The notes beneath the pieces were generated by a model. That model had not been told where the DNA came from, searched no databases, and saw only the letters and a program-made list of their open reading frames with translations. Both the position numbers and the translations under genes were made by a program. DNA of 35,813 bases. Source: Rugamonas sp. (lineage in GTDB: Bacteria > Pseudomonadota > Gammaproteobacteria > Burkholderiales > Burkholderiaceae_D). Position 1 is the first letter of the stretch. Each line of letters begins with the position of its first letter. This document shows positions 17,382-25,233 of this stretch, in pieces. The DNA lies in NCBI RefSeq assembly GCF_025354735.1, contig NZ_JANXMI010000166.1, positions 1-35,813 of the forward strand, in the 5' to 3' direction.

Positions 17382-18636
17382 AGTATTGAAGCCGGAATCC
17401 GTTGAAATCCTCATCGTCGGCGCCGGACCCGCCGGTTCGGTCGCGGCCGCGCTGCTGCGCCAGCAAGGCCGCCAGGTGCTGGTGATCGAGCGCGAACAGT
17501 TCCCCCGGTTTTCCATCGGCGAAAGCCTGCTGCCGCAATCGATGGAGTACCTGGAGCAGGCCGGCATGTTGAAGGCGGTGGTCGAAGCGGGCTTCCAGTT
17601 CAAGAACGGCGCGGCCTTCATGCGCGACGGCCGCTACACCGATTTCGATTTCCGCGACAAGCATTCGGCCGGCTGGGGCACCACTTACCAGGTGCAGCGC
17701 GCCGACTTCGATCACATACTGGCCAGGGAGGCCGAGCGCTTCGGCGCCGAGGTGCGCTATCGGCACGAGGTGCTGGACGTGGAACTGGCGCAGGCCGGCG
17801 GCGCTACACCCACCACTTCGCGCGTGACGGTCAGGGATGCGGAGGGCGGACAGTATCAGGTCGATGCGCGCTTCATTCTCGACGCCAGCGGCTTCGGACG
17901 CATCCTGCCACGGTTGCTGAAGCTGGAAACGCCATCGAACTTTCCGGTGCGCGGCGCGATCTTCACCCACATCGAGGACGGCATACGCGGCGCGGGATTC
18001 GACCGCAACAAAATCCGCGTCACGGTCCATCCCCGGCATTGCGATGTCTGGTTCTGGACCATCCCGTTCGCCGGCGGCCGCTGCTCGCTGGGCGTGGTGG
18101 CCGAGACCAGCTTCCTCGACCGGTATCAGGGCAGCGCGACCGAACGGCTGCAAGCCATCGTCGCGGAGGAGCCGTCGCTGCAAGCCTTGCTGGTCGACGC
18201 CAAGTGGGACACGCCGGCGCGCCAGATCGTCGGCTACTCGGCCAATGTGGACCAGCTGTGGGGACCGGGCTACGCCTTGCTCGGCAACGCCGGCGAATTC
18301 CTCGACCCGGTGTTTTCGTCCGGCGTGACCATCGCCTTCAAATCGGCCAGCCTCGCGGCGGCGGTATTGCAGCGCCAGTTCGCCGGCGAGAGCGTGGACT
18401 GGCAGGCCGACTTCGGCGCGCCGCTGCGCAAGGGCGTCGACACCTTCCGCGCCTTCGTCGAGTCGTGGTACGCGGGCGGCTTCCAGAACATCATCTTCCA
18501 CGAAAACCAGCAGCCTGAAATCAAGCGCATGATCGCCGCGATTTTGGCCGGCTACGCATGGGACGTGAACAATCCCTTTGTCAAGGAGACGCCGCGCCGG
18601 CTGGCCGCGTTGGAGGCGCTATGTACGCCGGCCTGA
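17374..18636 (+). CDS. FAD-dependent halogenase-like oxidoreductase
   Basis: A 420-residue flavoprotein of the tryptophan/phenol halogenase superfamily. The FAD-binding GAGPAG is at residues 16-21, and FSIGESLLPQS (46-56) follows. The halogenase signature WxWxIP is present as WFWTIP (226-231). A lysine (Lys77, in GFQFKNGAAF) is placed where these enzymes keep the catalytic lysine. FLDPVFSSG (309-317) follows the FAD-binding GNAGEF. It could halogenate the phenolic ring of the pigment, as brominated or chlorinated rings occur in xanthomonadins and flexirubins. A hydroxylase/monooxygenase or reductase role remains possible. The ATG at 17374 overlaps the exporter stop (ATGACTGA) and is preferred to an upstream TTG. 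A flavin reductase gene is not seen. Confidence 0.85.
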   Translation: MTEVLKPESVEILIVGAGPAGSVAAALLRQQGRQVLVIEREQFPRFSIGESLLPQSMEYLEQAGMLKAVVEAGFQFKNGAAFMRDGRYTDFDFRDKHSAGWGTTYQVQRADFDHILAREAERFGAEVRYRHEVLDVELAQAGGATPTTSRVTVRDAEGGQYQVDARFILDASGFGRILPRLLKLETPSNFPVRGAIFTHIEDGIRGAGFDRNKIRVTVHPRHCDVWFWTIPFAGGRCSLGVVAETSFLDRYQGSATERLQAIVAEEPSLQALLVDAKWDTPARQIVGYSANVDQLWGPGYALLGNAGEFLDPVFSSGVTIAFKSASLAAAVLQRQFAGESVDWQADFGAPLRKGVDTFRAFVESWYAGGFQNIIFHENQQPEIKRMIAAILAGYAWDVNNPFVKETPRRLAALEALCTPA

Positions 18637-19199
18637 TTCGCTTGCGATGGTTGATGTGGATGGCTGTCGTGCCGATGCTGGCGCTGGCCGGCTGCGCCAG
18701 CGCTCCATCATCAGCGCCGCCGGCGCGCCTGGGCTTGAAACTGGCGCCGGCCGCGCTGGGCGCGTCGATCAGCGTGCAGCAGCATTTGAAGGTGGAGCGC
18801 GGCGGCCGCATCGACGAACTCGATGTCGCCTTGCAGGTCGAGCCGGATGCCGTCGACATGGTCGGCCTGGCGTTCGGCCAGCGCGTGCTGACGCTGCATT
18901 ACGACGGCAGGCAGCTGACCTCATGGCGCCATGTGATGCTGCCGTCGCAGGTGAAGGCCGACGACGTGCTGGAAGACATGCAGCTGACGCTGTGGCCCGC
19001 TGCCGCCATCGCGCAGGCTTTGCCGCCCGGCTGGCGCATCGACGAACAAGGACTGCGGCGGACGCTTTACTTGGGCGCGGAACCTGTCATGCTGATCGAT
19101 TACAGCGCGCGGCCGCGCTGGAGCGGCACCGTGGTGCTGCAAAATTTACGCTATCACTACCGCTTGACCATCCAGTTCGCGGCGCCGGACACTGATTGA
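18621..19199 (+). CDS. DUF3261-type lipoprotein (ApeN position)
   Basis: A 192-residue predicted lipoprotein. The signal peptide ends in the lipobox LAGC (lipidated Cys25), with Ala/Ser next to it, compatible with outer-membrane sorting. The mature part is a beta-rich domain resembling LolB-like outer membrane acceptors (DUF3261 proteins occur in aryl polyene clusters). It probably receives the pigment lipid at the outer membrane. Start: ATG 18621 is preceded by GGAGG at 18612-18616 and lies 16 bases inside the flavoprotein gene. Longer in-frame extensions would place hydrophilic residues before the signal peptide. Domain name from memory of the family; the lipoprotein nature is seen directly. 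Confidence 0.82.
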   Translation: MYAGLIRLRWLMWMAVVPMLALAGCASAPSSAPPARLGLKLAPAALGASISVQQHLKVERGGRIDELDVALQVEPDAVDMVGLAFGQRVLTLHYDGRQLTSWRHVMLPSQVKADDVLEDMQLTLWPAAAIAQALPPGWRIDEQGLRRTLYLGAEPVMLIDYSARPRWSGTVVLQNLRYHYRLTIQFAAPDTD

Positions 19200-19206
19200 G
19201 GTTGCA

Positions 19207-20409
19207 TTGGATACGACGATATTTTATTTGAACGCCTGCGGCATCGTCTGCGCCCTCGGCGACAGCCACGCGCAAATCAAGGCGCGGTTGTTCGCGGGCG
19301 AGAGCGGCGTGGCGCCGACGGACGCCTGGTCGGCCGGCCGCATGCTGCCGCTCGGTCGCGTGGCGTCGGAGCTGCCATCGGTGGCGCACCTGCCGCCGCC
19401 GCAGCGCAGCCGCAACAACGCCATGGCGCTGGCGGCGCTGGCGCAGATCCGGCCTGCGGTCGACGCCGCGATCGCCCGCTTCGGCGCCGACCGCGTCGGC
19501 GTGGTGGTCGGCACCAGCACTTCGGGCATCGCCGAAACCGAGCGCGCCATGCGCCGGCACGCGCTCGACGGCACGCTGCCCGGCGACTTCCATTACGGCC
19601 AGCAGGAGATGGCTTCCCCGGCCGAGATGCTGGCGCGGGAGCTGGGCGTCGGCGGCCCGGCCTATGCCCATTCGAGCGCCTGCTCGTCGAGCGCCAAGGC
19701 GATGGCCAGCGCGGCGCGGCTCATCAAGATGGGCTTGTGCGACGCGGTGCTGACCGGCGGCGTCGATACGCTGTGCGCCTTCACCGTGGCCGGCTTTTCG
19801 GCGCTGGAATCGGTCAGCGCCGCGCAGTGCAATCCCCTGAGCGCGAACCGCAAGGGCATCAACATCGGCGAGGGCGCGGCGTTGTTCCTGATGACGGCGC
19901 AGGCCCCGCCCGACACCGCGCCCATCGCGCTGCGCGGCTGGGGCGAGTCGTCCGATGGCCATCACATGTCCGCGCCCGATCCGGCCGGCGTCGGCGCGCG
20001 CCTGGCGATGACGCAGGCGCTGGAGCGCGCCGGCATCGATGCCGCGCAGATCGATTACATCAACCTGCACGGCACCGCCACCATCCAGAACGATGCGATG
20101 GAGTCGCGCGTGATCGCGGCCTTGTTCGGCGCCGAGGTGCCGGTCAGTTCCACCAAGCCGTTCACCGGCCACACGCTGGGCGCGGCGGCCGCGATTGAGG
20201 CGGCCCTGTGCTGGCTGGCGATGCAGGACGATAACGCGGACGGCAAACTGCCGCCGCACCTGTGGGACGGCGCCGCCGACGCCGCGCTGCCGGCATTGAA
20301 TCCGGTGCGGCGCGGCGCGGCGTTGGGCCGGCCGCTGCGCTGGGCCTTGAGCAGCTCCTTCGCGTTCGGCGGGTCGAACGCGGTGCTGGTGCTGGGGAGG
20401 ACCGCATGA
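19207..20409 (+). CDS. apeO: Beta-ketoacyl-ACP synthase (ApeO type)
   Basis: A 400-residue condensing enzyme with the full Cys-His-His triad: Cys159 (SSACSSSAK), His288 (NLHGTAT) and His322 (FTGHTLG). It extends the ACP-bound chain with malonyl units. In characterised APE systems this ketosynthase acts as a heterodimer with the short chain length factor encoded here at 6352-7107. Start: TTG at 19207 with a GAGG site five bases upstream, starting MDTTIFYLNACGIV. No ATG is available before the conserved first strand. Seven bases separate it from the lipoprotein gene, and the stop overlaps the dehydratase start (ATGA). Confidence 0.93.
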   Translation: MDTTIFYLNACGIVCALGDSHAQIKARLFAGESGVAPTDAWSAGRMLPLGRVASELPSVAHLPPPQRSRNNAMALAALAQIRPAVDAAIARFGADRVGVVVGTSTSGIAETERAMRRHALDGTLPGDFHYGQQEMASPAEMLARELGVGGPAYAHSSACSSSAKAMASAARLIKMGLCDAVLTGGVDTLCAFTVAGFSALESVSAAQCNPLSANRKGINIGEGAALFLMTAQAPPDTAPIALRGWGESSDGHHMSAPDPAGVGARLAMTQALERAGIDAAQIDYINLHGTATIQNDAMESRVIAALFGAEVPVSSTKPFTGHTLGAAAAIEAALCWLAMQDDNADGKLPPHLWDGAADAALPALNPVRRGAALGRPLRWALSSSFAFGGSNAVLVLGRTA

Positions 20410-20870
20410 CGATGCCCGACATCCGCGCGCTGGTGCCGCATTCGGGCGCCATGGTACTGCTGGACCGCGTGTTGAGCGCCGACGACGAGAACCTGTGCGC
20501 GGAAGTGCGCATCCGCGCGGACAGCGTGTTCTGCGACGGCGAGGCCGTCGGCGCCTGGGTCGGCGTCGAATACATGGCGCAGGCGATCGCAGCGCACGCC
20601 GGCTGGCTGGCGCTGCGGCGCGACGAGCCGGTGAAGATAGGCTTCCTGCTCGGCGCCCGCAGATATGAGGCCAGCCGGGCGCATTTTTCAGTCGGCAGCG
20701 TGCTGCACGTGCACGCGCACCGCGTGCTGCAGGGCGATAACGGCCTCGGTGCGTTCGAGTGCCGCATCGACGATGGCGGCGCCGCGCCGGTGACGCTGGC
20801 GACAGCGACGGTGACGGTTTTCCAGCCCGATAATGTCAATCAATTTCTTCAAGGTGGAAGCGTGGTATGA
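20406..20870 (+). CDS. apeP: Hotdog-fold 3-hydroxyacyl-ACP dehydratase (ApeP type)
   Basis: A 154-residue single-hotdog dehydratase. The N-terminal LVPHSGAMVLLDRV (catalytic His) and the helix GVEYMAQAIAAHAGWLA match the ApeP/FabZ-like family. In characterised systems it works with ApeI to remove water in each elongation round, giving the conjugated double bonds; here its partner is the C-terminal domain of the ligase fusion. Start: ATG 20406 overlaps the ketosynthase stop (ATGA); an in-frame extension upstream is Arg-rich and antisense-like, so it is rejected. The stop overlaps the reductase start (ATGA). Confidence 0.91.
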   Translation: MTMPDIRALVPHSGAMVLLDRVLSADDENLCAEVRIRADSVFCDGEAVGAWVGVEYMAQAIAAHAGWLALRRDEPVKIGFLLGARRYEASRAHFSVGSVLHVHAHRVLQGDNGLGAFECRIDDGGAAPVTLATATVTVFQPDNVNQFLQGGSVV

Positions 20871-21604
20871 ATCAGAATAAGTCCATGAGCGTGCTGGTGA
20901 CGGGATCGTCGCGCGGCATCGGCAAGGCCATCGCGCTGCGCCTGGCGCACGACGGTTACGACATCGTCCTGCATTGCCGCAGCCGGCGCGCCGAAGCCGA
21001 CGAGGGGGCGCGCCAGATCGCGGCGCTGGGCCGCGCCGTGCGCGTGCTGCAATTCGACATCGGCGACCGCGCCGCGACGGCGGCCGCGCTGGAGGCGGAC
21101 ATCGCACAACACGGCTGCTATTACGGCGTGGTCTGCAACGCCGGCGTGGCGCGCGACAACGCCTTCCCCGCGATGTCGGGCGAGGACTGGGACATCGTCC
21201 TGCAAACCAATCTCGATGGCTTCTACAACGTACTCAATCCGCTGGTGATGCCGCTGGTGCAGCGCCGCAAGCCGGGCCGCATCGTCACGCTGGCGTCGGT
21301 GTCTGGCCTGATCGGCAATCGCGGCCAGGTCAATTACAGCGCGGCCAAGGCCGGCATCATCGGCGCCACCAAGGCGCTGGCGCTGGAACTGGCCAAGCGC
21401 GCCATCACGGTCAACTGCGTGGCGCCGGGCCTGATCGAGACCGACATGATAGGCGAGGTGCCGCTCGAAGAGGCGCTGAAGATGATACCGGCGCGCCGCG
21501 TCGGCAAGCCGGAGGAGGTGGCCGCCGCCGTCAGCTTCCTGATCGGCGAGGAGGCCGGCTACATCACGCGCCAGGTCATCTCGGTCAACGGAGGCATGGC
21601 GTGA
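20867..21604 (+). CDS. apeQ: 3-oxoacyl-ACP reductase (ApeQ type, FabG-like)
   Basis: A 245-residue short-chain dehydrogenase. The NADPH site TGSSRGIG is at 12-19, NAG in CNAGVA, and the catalytic Ser144, Tyr157 and Lys161 (VNYSAAKAG) are followed by PGLIETDM. It reduces the beta-keto group of each elongated intermediate before dehydration. It overlaps the dehydratase gene (ATGA, 20867-20870) and the second ketosynthase (GTGA, 21601-21604), so the three final synthase genes are tightly coupled. Confidence 0.94.
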   Translation: MNQNKSMSVLVTGSSRGIGKAIALRLAHDGYDIVLHCRSRRAEADEGARQIAALGRAVRVLQFDIGDRAATAAALEADIAQHGCYYGVVCNAGVARDNAFPAMSGEDWDIVLQTNLDGFYNVLNPLVMPLVQRRKPGRIVTLASVSGLIGNRGQVNYSAAKAGIIGATKALALELAKRAITVNCVAPGLIETDMIGEVPLEEALKMIPARRVGKPEEVAAAVSFLIGEEAGYITRQVISVNGGMA

Positions 21605-22830
21605 GCCGCCGCGTCGCCGTCACCGGCATGGCCGGCATCAGCCCGATCGGCAACGATTGGGCCAGCGTCCGCGAGCGCCTCGGCCAGTACCGCAACGCCG
21701 TCGTCCACATGGACGACTGGTCCGACTACGAGGGCTTGAACACGCGCCTGGGCGCGCCGGCCGCGCCGTTCGAGCTCAATGAGCGCTACCACCGCAAGGC
21801 CATACGCAGCATGGGCCGCGTCGCGCTGATGGCGACCCGCGCCAGCGAACTGGCGCTGCTCGACGCCGGCCTGCTGGACCATCCGCTGCTCAAGGGCGGC
21901 GCCATGGGCGTGTCCTTCGGCTCCTCGGCCGGCACGCCGAGCGCCATCGGCGACTTCGGCCGCATGATGGAGGAGCGCACCACCAAAGGCATCAACGCCA
22001 CCACCTACATCAAGATGATGGCGCACACGGCGCCGGTCAACATCGGCGTCTTCTTCGGCCTCACCGGCCGCGTCATCACCACGTCGAGCGCCTGCACCTC
22101 GGGCAGCCAGGGCATAGGCTACGCCTACGAGGCCATCCGCGGCGGCAAACAGACCGCGATGGTGGCCGGCGGCGCCGAGGAATTGTGCGCCACCGAGGCC
22201 GCCGTCTTCGACACGCTGTTCGCCACCAGCACGCGCAACGACGCCGGCCACACCACGCCGCGCCCGTTCGACGCGGCGCGCGACGGCCTGGTGATCGGCG
22301 AGGGCGCCGGTTGTCTGATTTTGGAAGACATGGATCATGCGCGGGCGCGCGGCGCCGTGGTGCACGCGGAGCTGGTCGGCTTCGGCACCAACAGCGACGG
22401 CTGCCACGTGACGCAGCCGAATGCCGCCACCATGCAGAAGGCGATGCTGCTGGCGCTGGACGACGCCGGCCTGCGGCCGTCCGACATCGGCTACATCAAC
22501 GCCCACGGCACCGGCACGCAGCAGGGCGACATCGCCGAATCGCAGGCGACGATGGCGGTGTTCGGCGGCGCCACGCCGGTCAGTTCCCTCAAGAGTTATA
22601 TGGGGCACACGCTGGGCGCCTGCGGCGCGCTGGAGGCGTGGCTGAGCATCGAGATGATGCGCGAGGGCTGGTTCGCGCCGACCATCAACCTGGAACAGGT
22701 CGACCCGCAGTGCGCGCCGCTCGACTACATCGTCGGCGAGGGCCGGGCGCTGCAATGCGACTATGTGATGTCGAATAACTTCGCCTTCGGCGGCATCAAC
22801 ACCTCATTGATTTTCAAACGGTATCGGTAG
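21601..22830 (+). CDS. apeR: Beta-ketoacyl-ACP synthase (ApeR type)
   Basis: A 409-residue FabF-like condensing enzyme with the intact triad Cys165 (SSACTSGSQG), His302 (NAHGTGT) and His336 (YMGHTLG). In studied APE systems ApeR is a second, homodimeric ketosynthase whose activity complements the KS/CLF pair, probably in the early condensations. Start: GTG at 21601 overlaps the reductase stop (GTGA) and begins with the conserved RRVAVTGMAGISPIG. The open frame extends far upstream but that part is an out-of-frame shadow of the reductase. It is the last biosynthetic gene of the operon. Confidence 0.93.
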   Translation: MSRRVAVTGMAGISPIGNDWASVRERLGQYRNAVVHMDDWSDYEGLNTRLGAPAAPFELNERYHRKAIRSMGRVALMATRASELALLDAGLLDHPLLKGGAMGVSFGSSAGTPSAIGDFGRMMEERTTKGINATTYIKMMAHTAPVNIGVFFGLTGRVITTSSACTSGSQGIGYAYEAIRGGKQTAMVAGGAEELCATEAAVFDTLFATSTRNDAGHTTPRPFDAARDGLVIGEGAGCLILEDMDHARARGAVVHAELVGFGTNSDGCHVTQPNAATMQKAMLLALDDAGLRPSDIGYINAHGTGTQQGDIAESQATMAVFGGATPVSSLKSYMGHTLGACGALEAWLSIEMMREGWFAPTINLEQVDPQCAPLDYIVGEGRALQCDYVMSNNFAFGGINTSLIFKRYR

Positions 22831-22855
22831 TCTTAACTTTGAGAGAAAGAAGAAA

Positions 22856-23311
22856 ATGAATAAATTGCATGCCAAGCTGATGATGGGTGTGGTACTCGCG
22901 GCCTCGCTGGCGGCGGCCTTGCCGGCGCAGGCGTCGGACACGGTGGTGATGCTGCCGCTGGCGGGCGCCATGGCCGCCAACGATGCGCAGCAGCGCTTGG
23001 GCGACGGCGTGAAATTTTATTTCGGCGACCAGCCCACGCCGCCGGTGTTGAGCACCCTGACCAGCGACCACACCAGCTTGCGCACCAACGGCTTCGCCAA
23101 GTCGGCGGAAAAATCGTGCAACTGGGTGTTTTTGTCGGCCATGCTGCAACTGCAAAAGCGCGCCGTTGAAGTGGGCGCCGACGCGGTGATCCACACCGTC
23201 AGCAATTACAACGACAAGGAAATGTCGAGCCAGACCGAATTCGAATGCCACGCCGGCGCCATCATGTCGGGCGTCGCGTTCAAGGCCGATTTCGTCAAGC
23301 TGGCGCAGTAA
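22856..23311 (+). CDS. Small exported protein of unknown function at the end of the pigment operon
   Basis: A 151-residue protein with a clear Sec signal peptide (hydrophobic core ~residues 9-22, cleavage near AQAS at ~27) and two cysteines in the mature part (in KSCNWVF and FECHAG), which could form a disulfide. The C-terminal GADAVIHTVSNYNDKEMSS...GVAFKADF pattern resembles YbjQ-like or DUF4156-like small domains; such proteins are often mislabelled as excinuclease subunits. It is 25 bases after the second ketosynthase with a GAGAAAGAAG purine-rich ribosome site, so it is probably co-transcribed. No function can be assigned; a periplasmic role near pigment transport is only a guess from context. 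Confidence 0.75.
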   Translation: MNKLHAKLMMGVVLAASLAAALPAQASDTVVMLPLAGAMAANDAQQRLGDGVKFYFGDQPTPPVLSTLTSDHTSLRTNGFAKSAEKSCNWVFLSAMLQLQKRAVEVGADAVIHTVSNYNDKEMSSQTEFECHAGAIMSGVAFKADFVKLAQ

Positions 23312-23329
23312 GCTGCGCGGCTTGAGCGC

Positions 23330-24241
23330 TTACTGCCACAGCCAGTTCCACAGGCCGGGCAGTTGCGGGCGGACGTCGCCGGCGTGGACGGTGGACGCCA
23401 GCGCCGCCCGTTCCAGCGCGGCGCGGTCGGTGTAGAAGGGCTGGGGCGCGAGCGGCACGTCGAGCTCCTTGGCGACGTCGAGCAGGATGGCCATGTACTC
23501 CTCGATGTGGCGCGACGAATAGGTGTTCACGTCGTGGAAGGTGACCACCACCGGCGTGGCGCCGTCGACTTCCGGCATGGCGCCGGCGGCCCAGCGCTTG
23601 CGCGTCTCGGCCAGGTGGCTCAGCATGTTGGAGCGTTTGTGCCAGCTGAAGTTGACGCCGTAGATCTTGCCGTCGTTGGCATTGAGGTCGGTCAGCAGCA
23701 TCTGCATGCCGTGCCGGTGGTACGACGCCAGCGTGGCGGCGTCGTAGGCCCAGAAGGGCGGGCGCACCAGCGTCGGCGCGACGCCGGTGATGCCGGTCAG
23801 GTCGTCGACGCCGTTTTGCAGCGACGCGTCGAGGTCGGCCTCGCTCATGAAGCGGTGGTTGGAGTGGAACAGGGTGGCGCTGTGAAAAGCGACCAGGTGG
23901 CCGGCGTCGAATTCGCGCCGTATCAGCTGACGGCCGACCGCCGTGCCGCCGCCGTGCCAGGCGCGGGTCTGCGTGAAGAACACGGCCTTGACGCCGTCCT
24001 GGTAGGGATTGTGGGCCAGCGTGTCGAGCACGCGCACGGTCGGATTGTCGCTGCTGGCGGCGGCCGGGCCGTCGTCGAAGGTCAGCAAAAAGCGTATCGG
24101 CGCGCGCGTCACGCTGGCCGATGCGGGCGATGGCGGCGCGGTGGGCGCGGTGGCGCAGGCGGCGAGGGCGCCCAGCAGGACGGTCGCGATGGCGCGGCGG
24201 ACGCCGGCGGCGAGCGGGGAAAGAGGACGATGGTTGAACAC
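23330..24241 (-). CDS. Polysaccharide deacetylase-like lipoprotein
   Basis: A 303-residue protein with a lipoprotein signal (LAAC, Cys29) and a NodB-type fold. Motif 1 TFDDGP (Asp56/Asp57), motif 3 RPPFW (160-164) and motif 5 TFHDVN (His236/Asp237) are present. Motif 2 is altered: FHSATLFHSNH gives His120, His126 and His129 in place of the usual H-[ST]-x-x-H. Metal binding may therefore be rearranged. It should act in the periplasm on an acetylated glycan or peptidoglycan. The start is a GTG at 24241. It lies on the minus strand, convergent with the pigment operon (18 bases between stops) and divergent from the methyltransferase gene, so it interrupts the plus-strand pigment genes. Confidence 0.85.
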   Translation of the reverse strand: MFNHRPLSPLAAGVRRAIATVLLGALAACATAPTAPPSPASASVTRAPIRFLLTFDDGPAAASSDNPTVRVLDTLAHNPYQDGVKAVFFTQTRAWHGGGTAVGRQLIRREFDAGHLVAFHSATLFHSNHRFMSEADLDASLQNGVDDLTGITGVAPTLVRPPFWAYDAATLASYHRHGMQMLLTDLNANDGKIYGVNFSWHKRSNMLSHLAETRKRWAAGAMPEVDGATPVVVTFHDVNTYSSRHIEEYMAILLDVAKELDVPLAPQPFYTDRAALERAALASTVHAGDVRPQLPGLWNWLWQ

Positions 24242-24300
24242 GATGGGGCCAGAAGATGCGGTGGCCGCATTGTAGCGGATTTGCCGGCGCGGTCGCGCCG

Positions 24301-24335
24301 GACAGCAGGACAGCAGGACAGCAGGACAGCAGGAC
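24301..24335 (+). repeat. Tandem octamer repeat (GACAGCAG)
   Basis: Four perfect copies of GACAGCAG plus three bases of a fifth lie in the 176-bp gap between the divergent deacetylase and methyltransferase starts. The unit is not a multiple of three but is non-coding here. Copy number could change by slippage and alter spacing of promoter elements for either gene; this is inferred. Confidence 0.9.
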
Positions 24336-24417
24336 GACAGGCCGCACCGGCTGCGCCTCCACGGGCCGCCGCCGCGGTTCTCGCAAGATTATCTCAAAAT
24401 AGAAAAACCAAGGTCTT

Positions 24418-25143
24418 ATGAGCGCCAATTTCGATTTGATGCAGCACCCCGCCGAACCCCACGTGCCCGAGACGGCATTCGGCAAGTGGTTCTTGCGGAC
24501 CAATACCTGGACCCTGCACGTGCTGGAACGGGCGCTCGACGATTTGCAGCGCCTGATGCCGGGCGAGACGCGCAGCTTCCCGGTGGTGGCCGATGTCGGC
24601 TGCGGTTTCGGCCGCTCGCTCGGCAAGCTGCATGCGCGCTTCGCGCCGCAGCGCCTGATCGCCATGGACATCGATCCCGAGATGCTGCAAGCGTCGGCCG
24701 GGGAGATGGCGCGGCTCGACATCGCGGCCGAATTCATATGCTGTTCGAGCTCGAACATCCAGCTGGAAGATAATTCGGTCGACCTGCTGTTCTGCCACCA
24801 GACCTTCCACCACTTGATCGACCAGCCGCGCGCGATCGAAGAATTCTTCCGCGTGCTCAAACCGGGCGGCGTGCTGCTGTTCGCCGAATCGACGCGGCGC
24901 TACATCCACTCGTGGATCATCCGCCTGCTGTTCCGCCATCCGATGGACGTGCAAAAGACCGCGCCCGAATACCTGGCCATGGTGCGCGCGGCCGGCTTCG
25001 TCGTGCCCGACAGCGCGGTCTCCTATCCCTTCCTGTGGTGGAGCCGCGAAGATCTCGGCATGCTCGAATCGGTCCTGCGCATCAAGCCGCCCAGCGTGCG
25101 CGAGGAGACGCTGATTAATCTGGTGGCGCGCAAGCCGGCTTGA
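24418..25143 (+). CDS. Class I SAM-dependent methyltransferase
   Basis: A 241-residue methyltransferase with a Rossmann-type SAM site: motif I VVADVGCGFGRS (residues ~56-67), acidic loop AMDIDPEML and motif IV-like SVDLLFCHQTFHHL. FFRVLKPGGVLLFAE follows. A hydrophobic stretch (SWIIRLLF) sits in the C-terminal part. Methyltransferases belong to many aryl polyene clusters, where they methylate the aromatic head; the same role is likely here because the pantetheinyl transferase gene follows 90 bp downstream. The ATG has AAGG five bases upstream. It is separated from the main operon by the minus-strand deacetylase, so it needs its own promoter in the AT-rich bases just before it. Confidence 0.87.
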   Translation: MSANFDLMQHPAEPHVPETAFGKWFLRTNTWTLHVLERALDDLQRLMPGETRSFPVVADVGCGFGRSLGKLHARFAPQRLIAMDIDPEMLQASAGEMARLDIAAEFICCSSSNIQLEDNSVDLLFCHQTFHHLIDQPRAIEEFFRVLKPGGVLLFAESTRRYIHSWIIRLLFRHPMDVQKTAPEYLAMVRAAGFVVPDSAVSYPFLWWSREDLGMLESVLRIKPPSVREETLINLVARKPA

Positions 25144-25233
25144 GGAACGCGCGGCGCCGCTTTCGGCTATGCTGTCGATCTACCACCGATCGTTCCGGCC
25201 ATCCTTCCACCGACCTTTTACCGGCGAACCACC

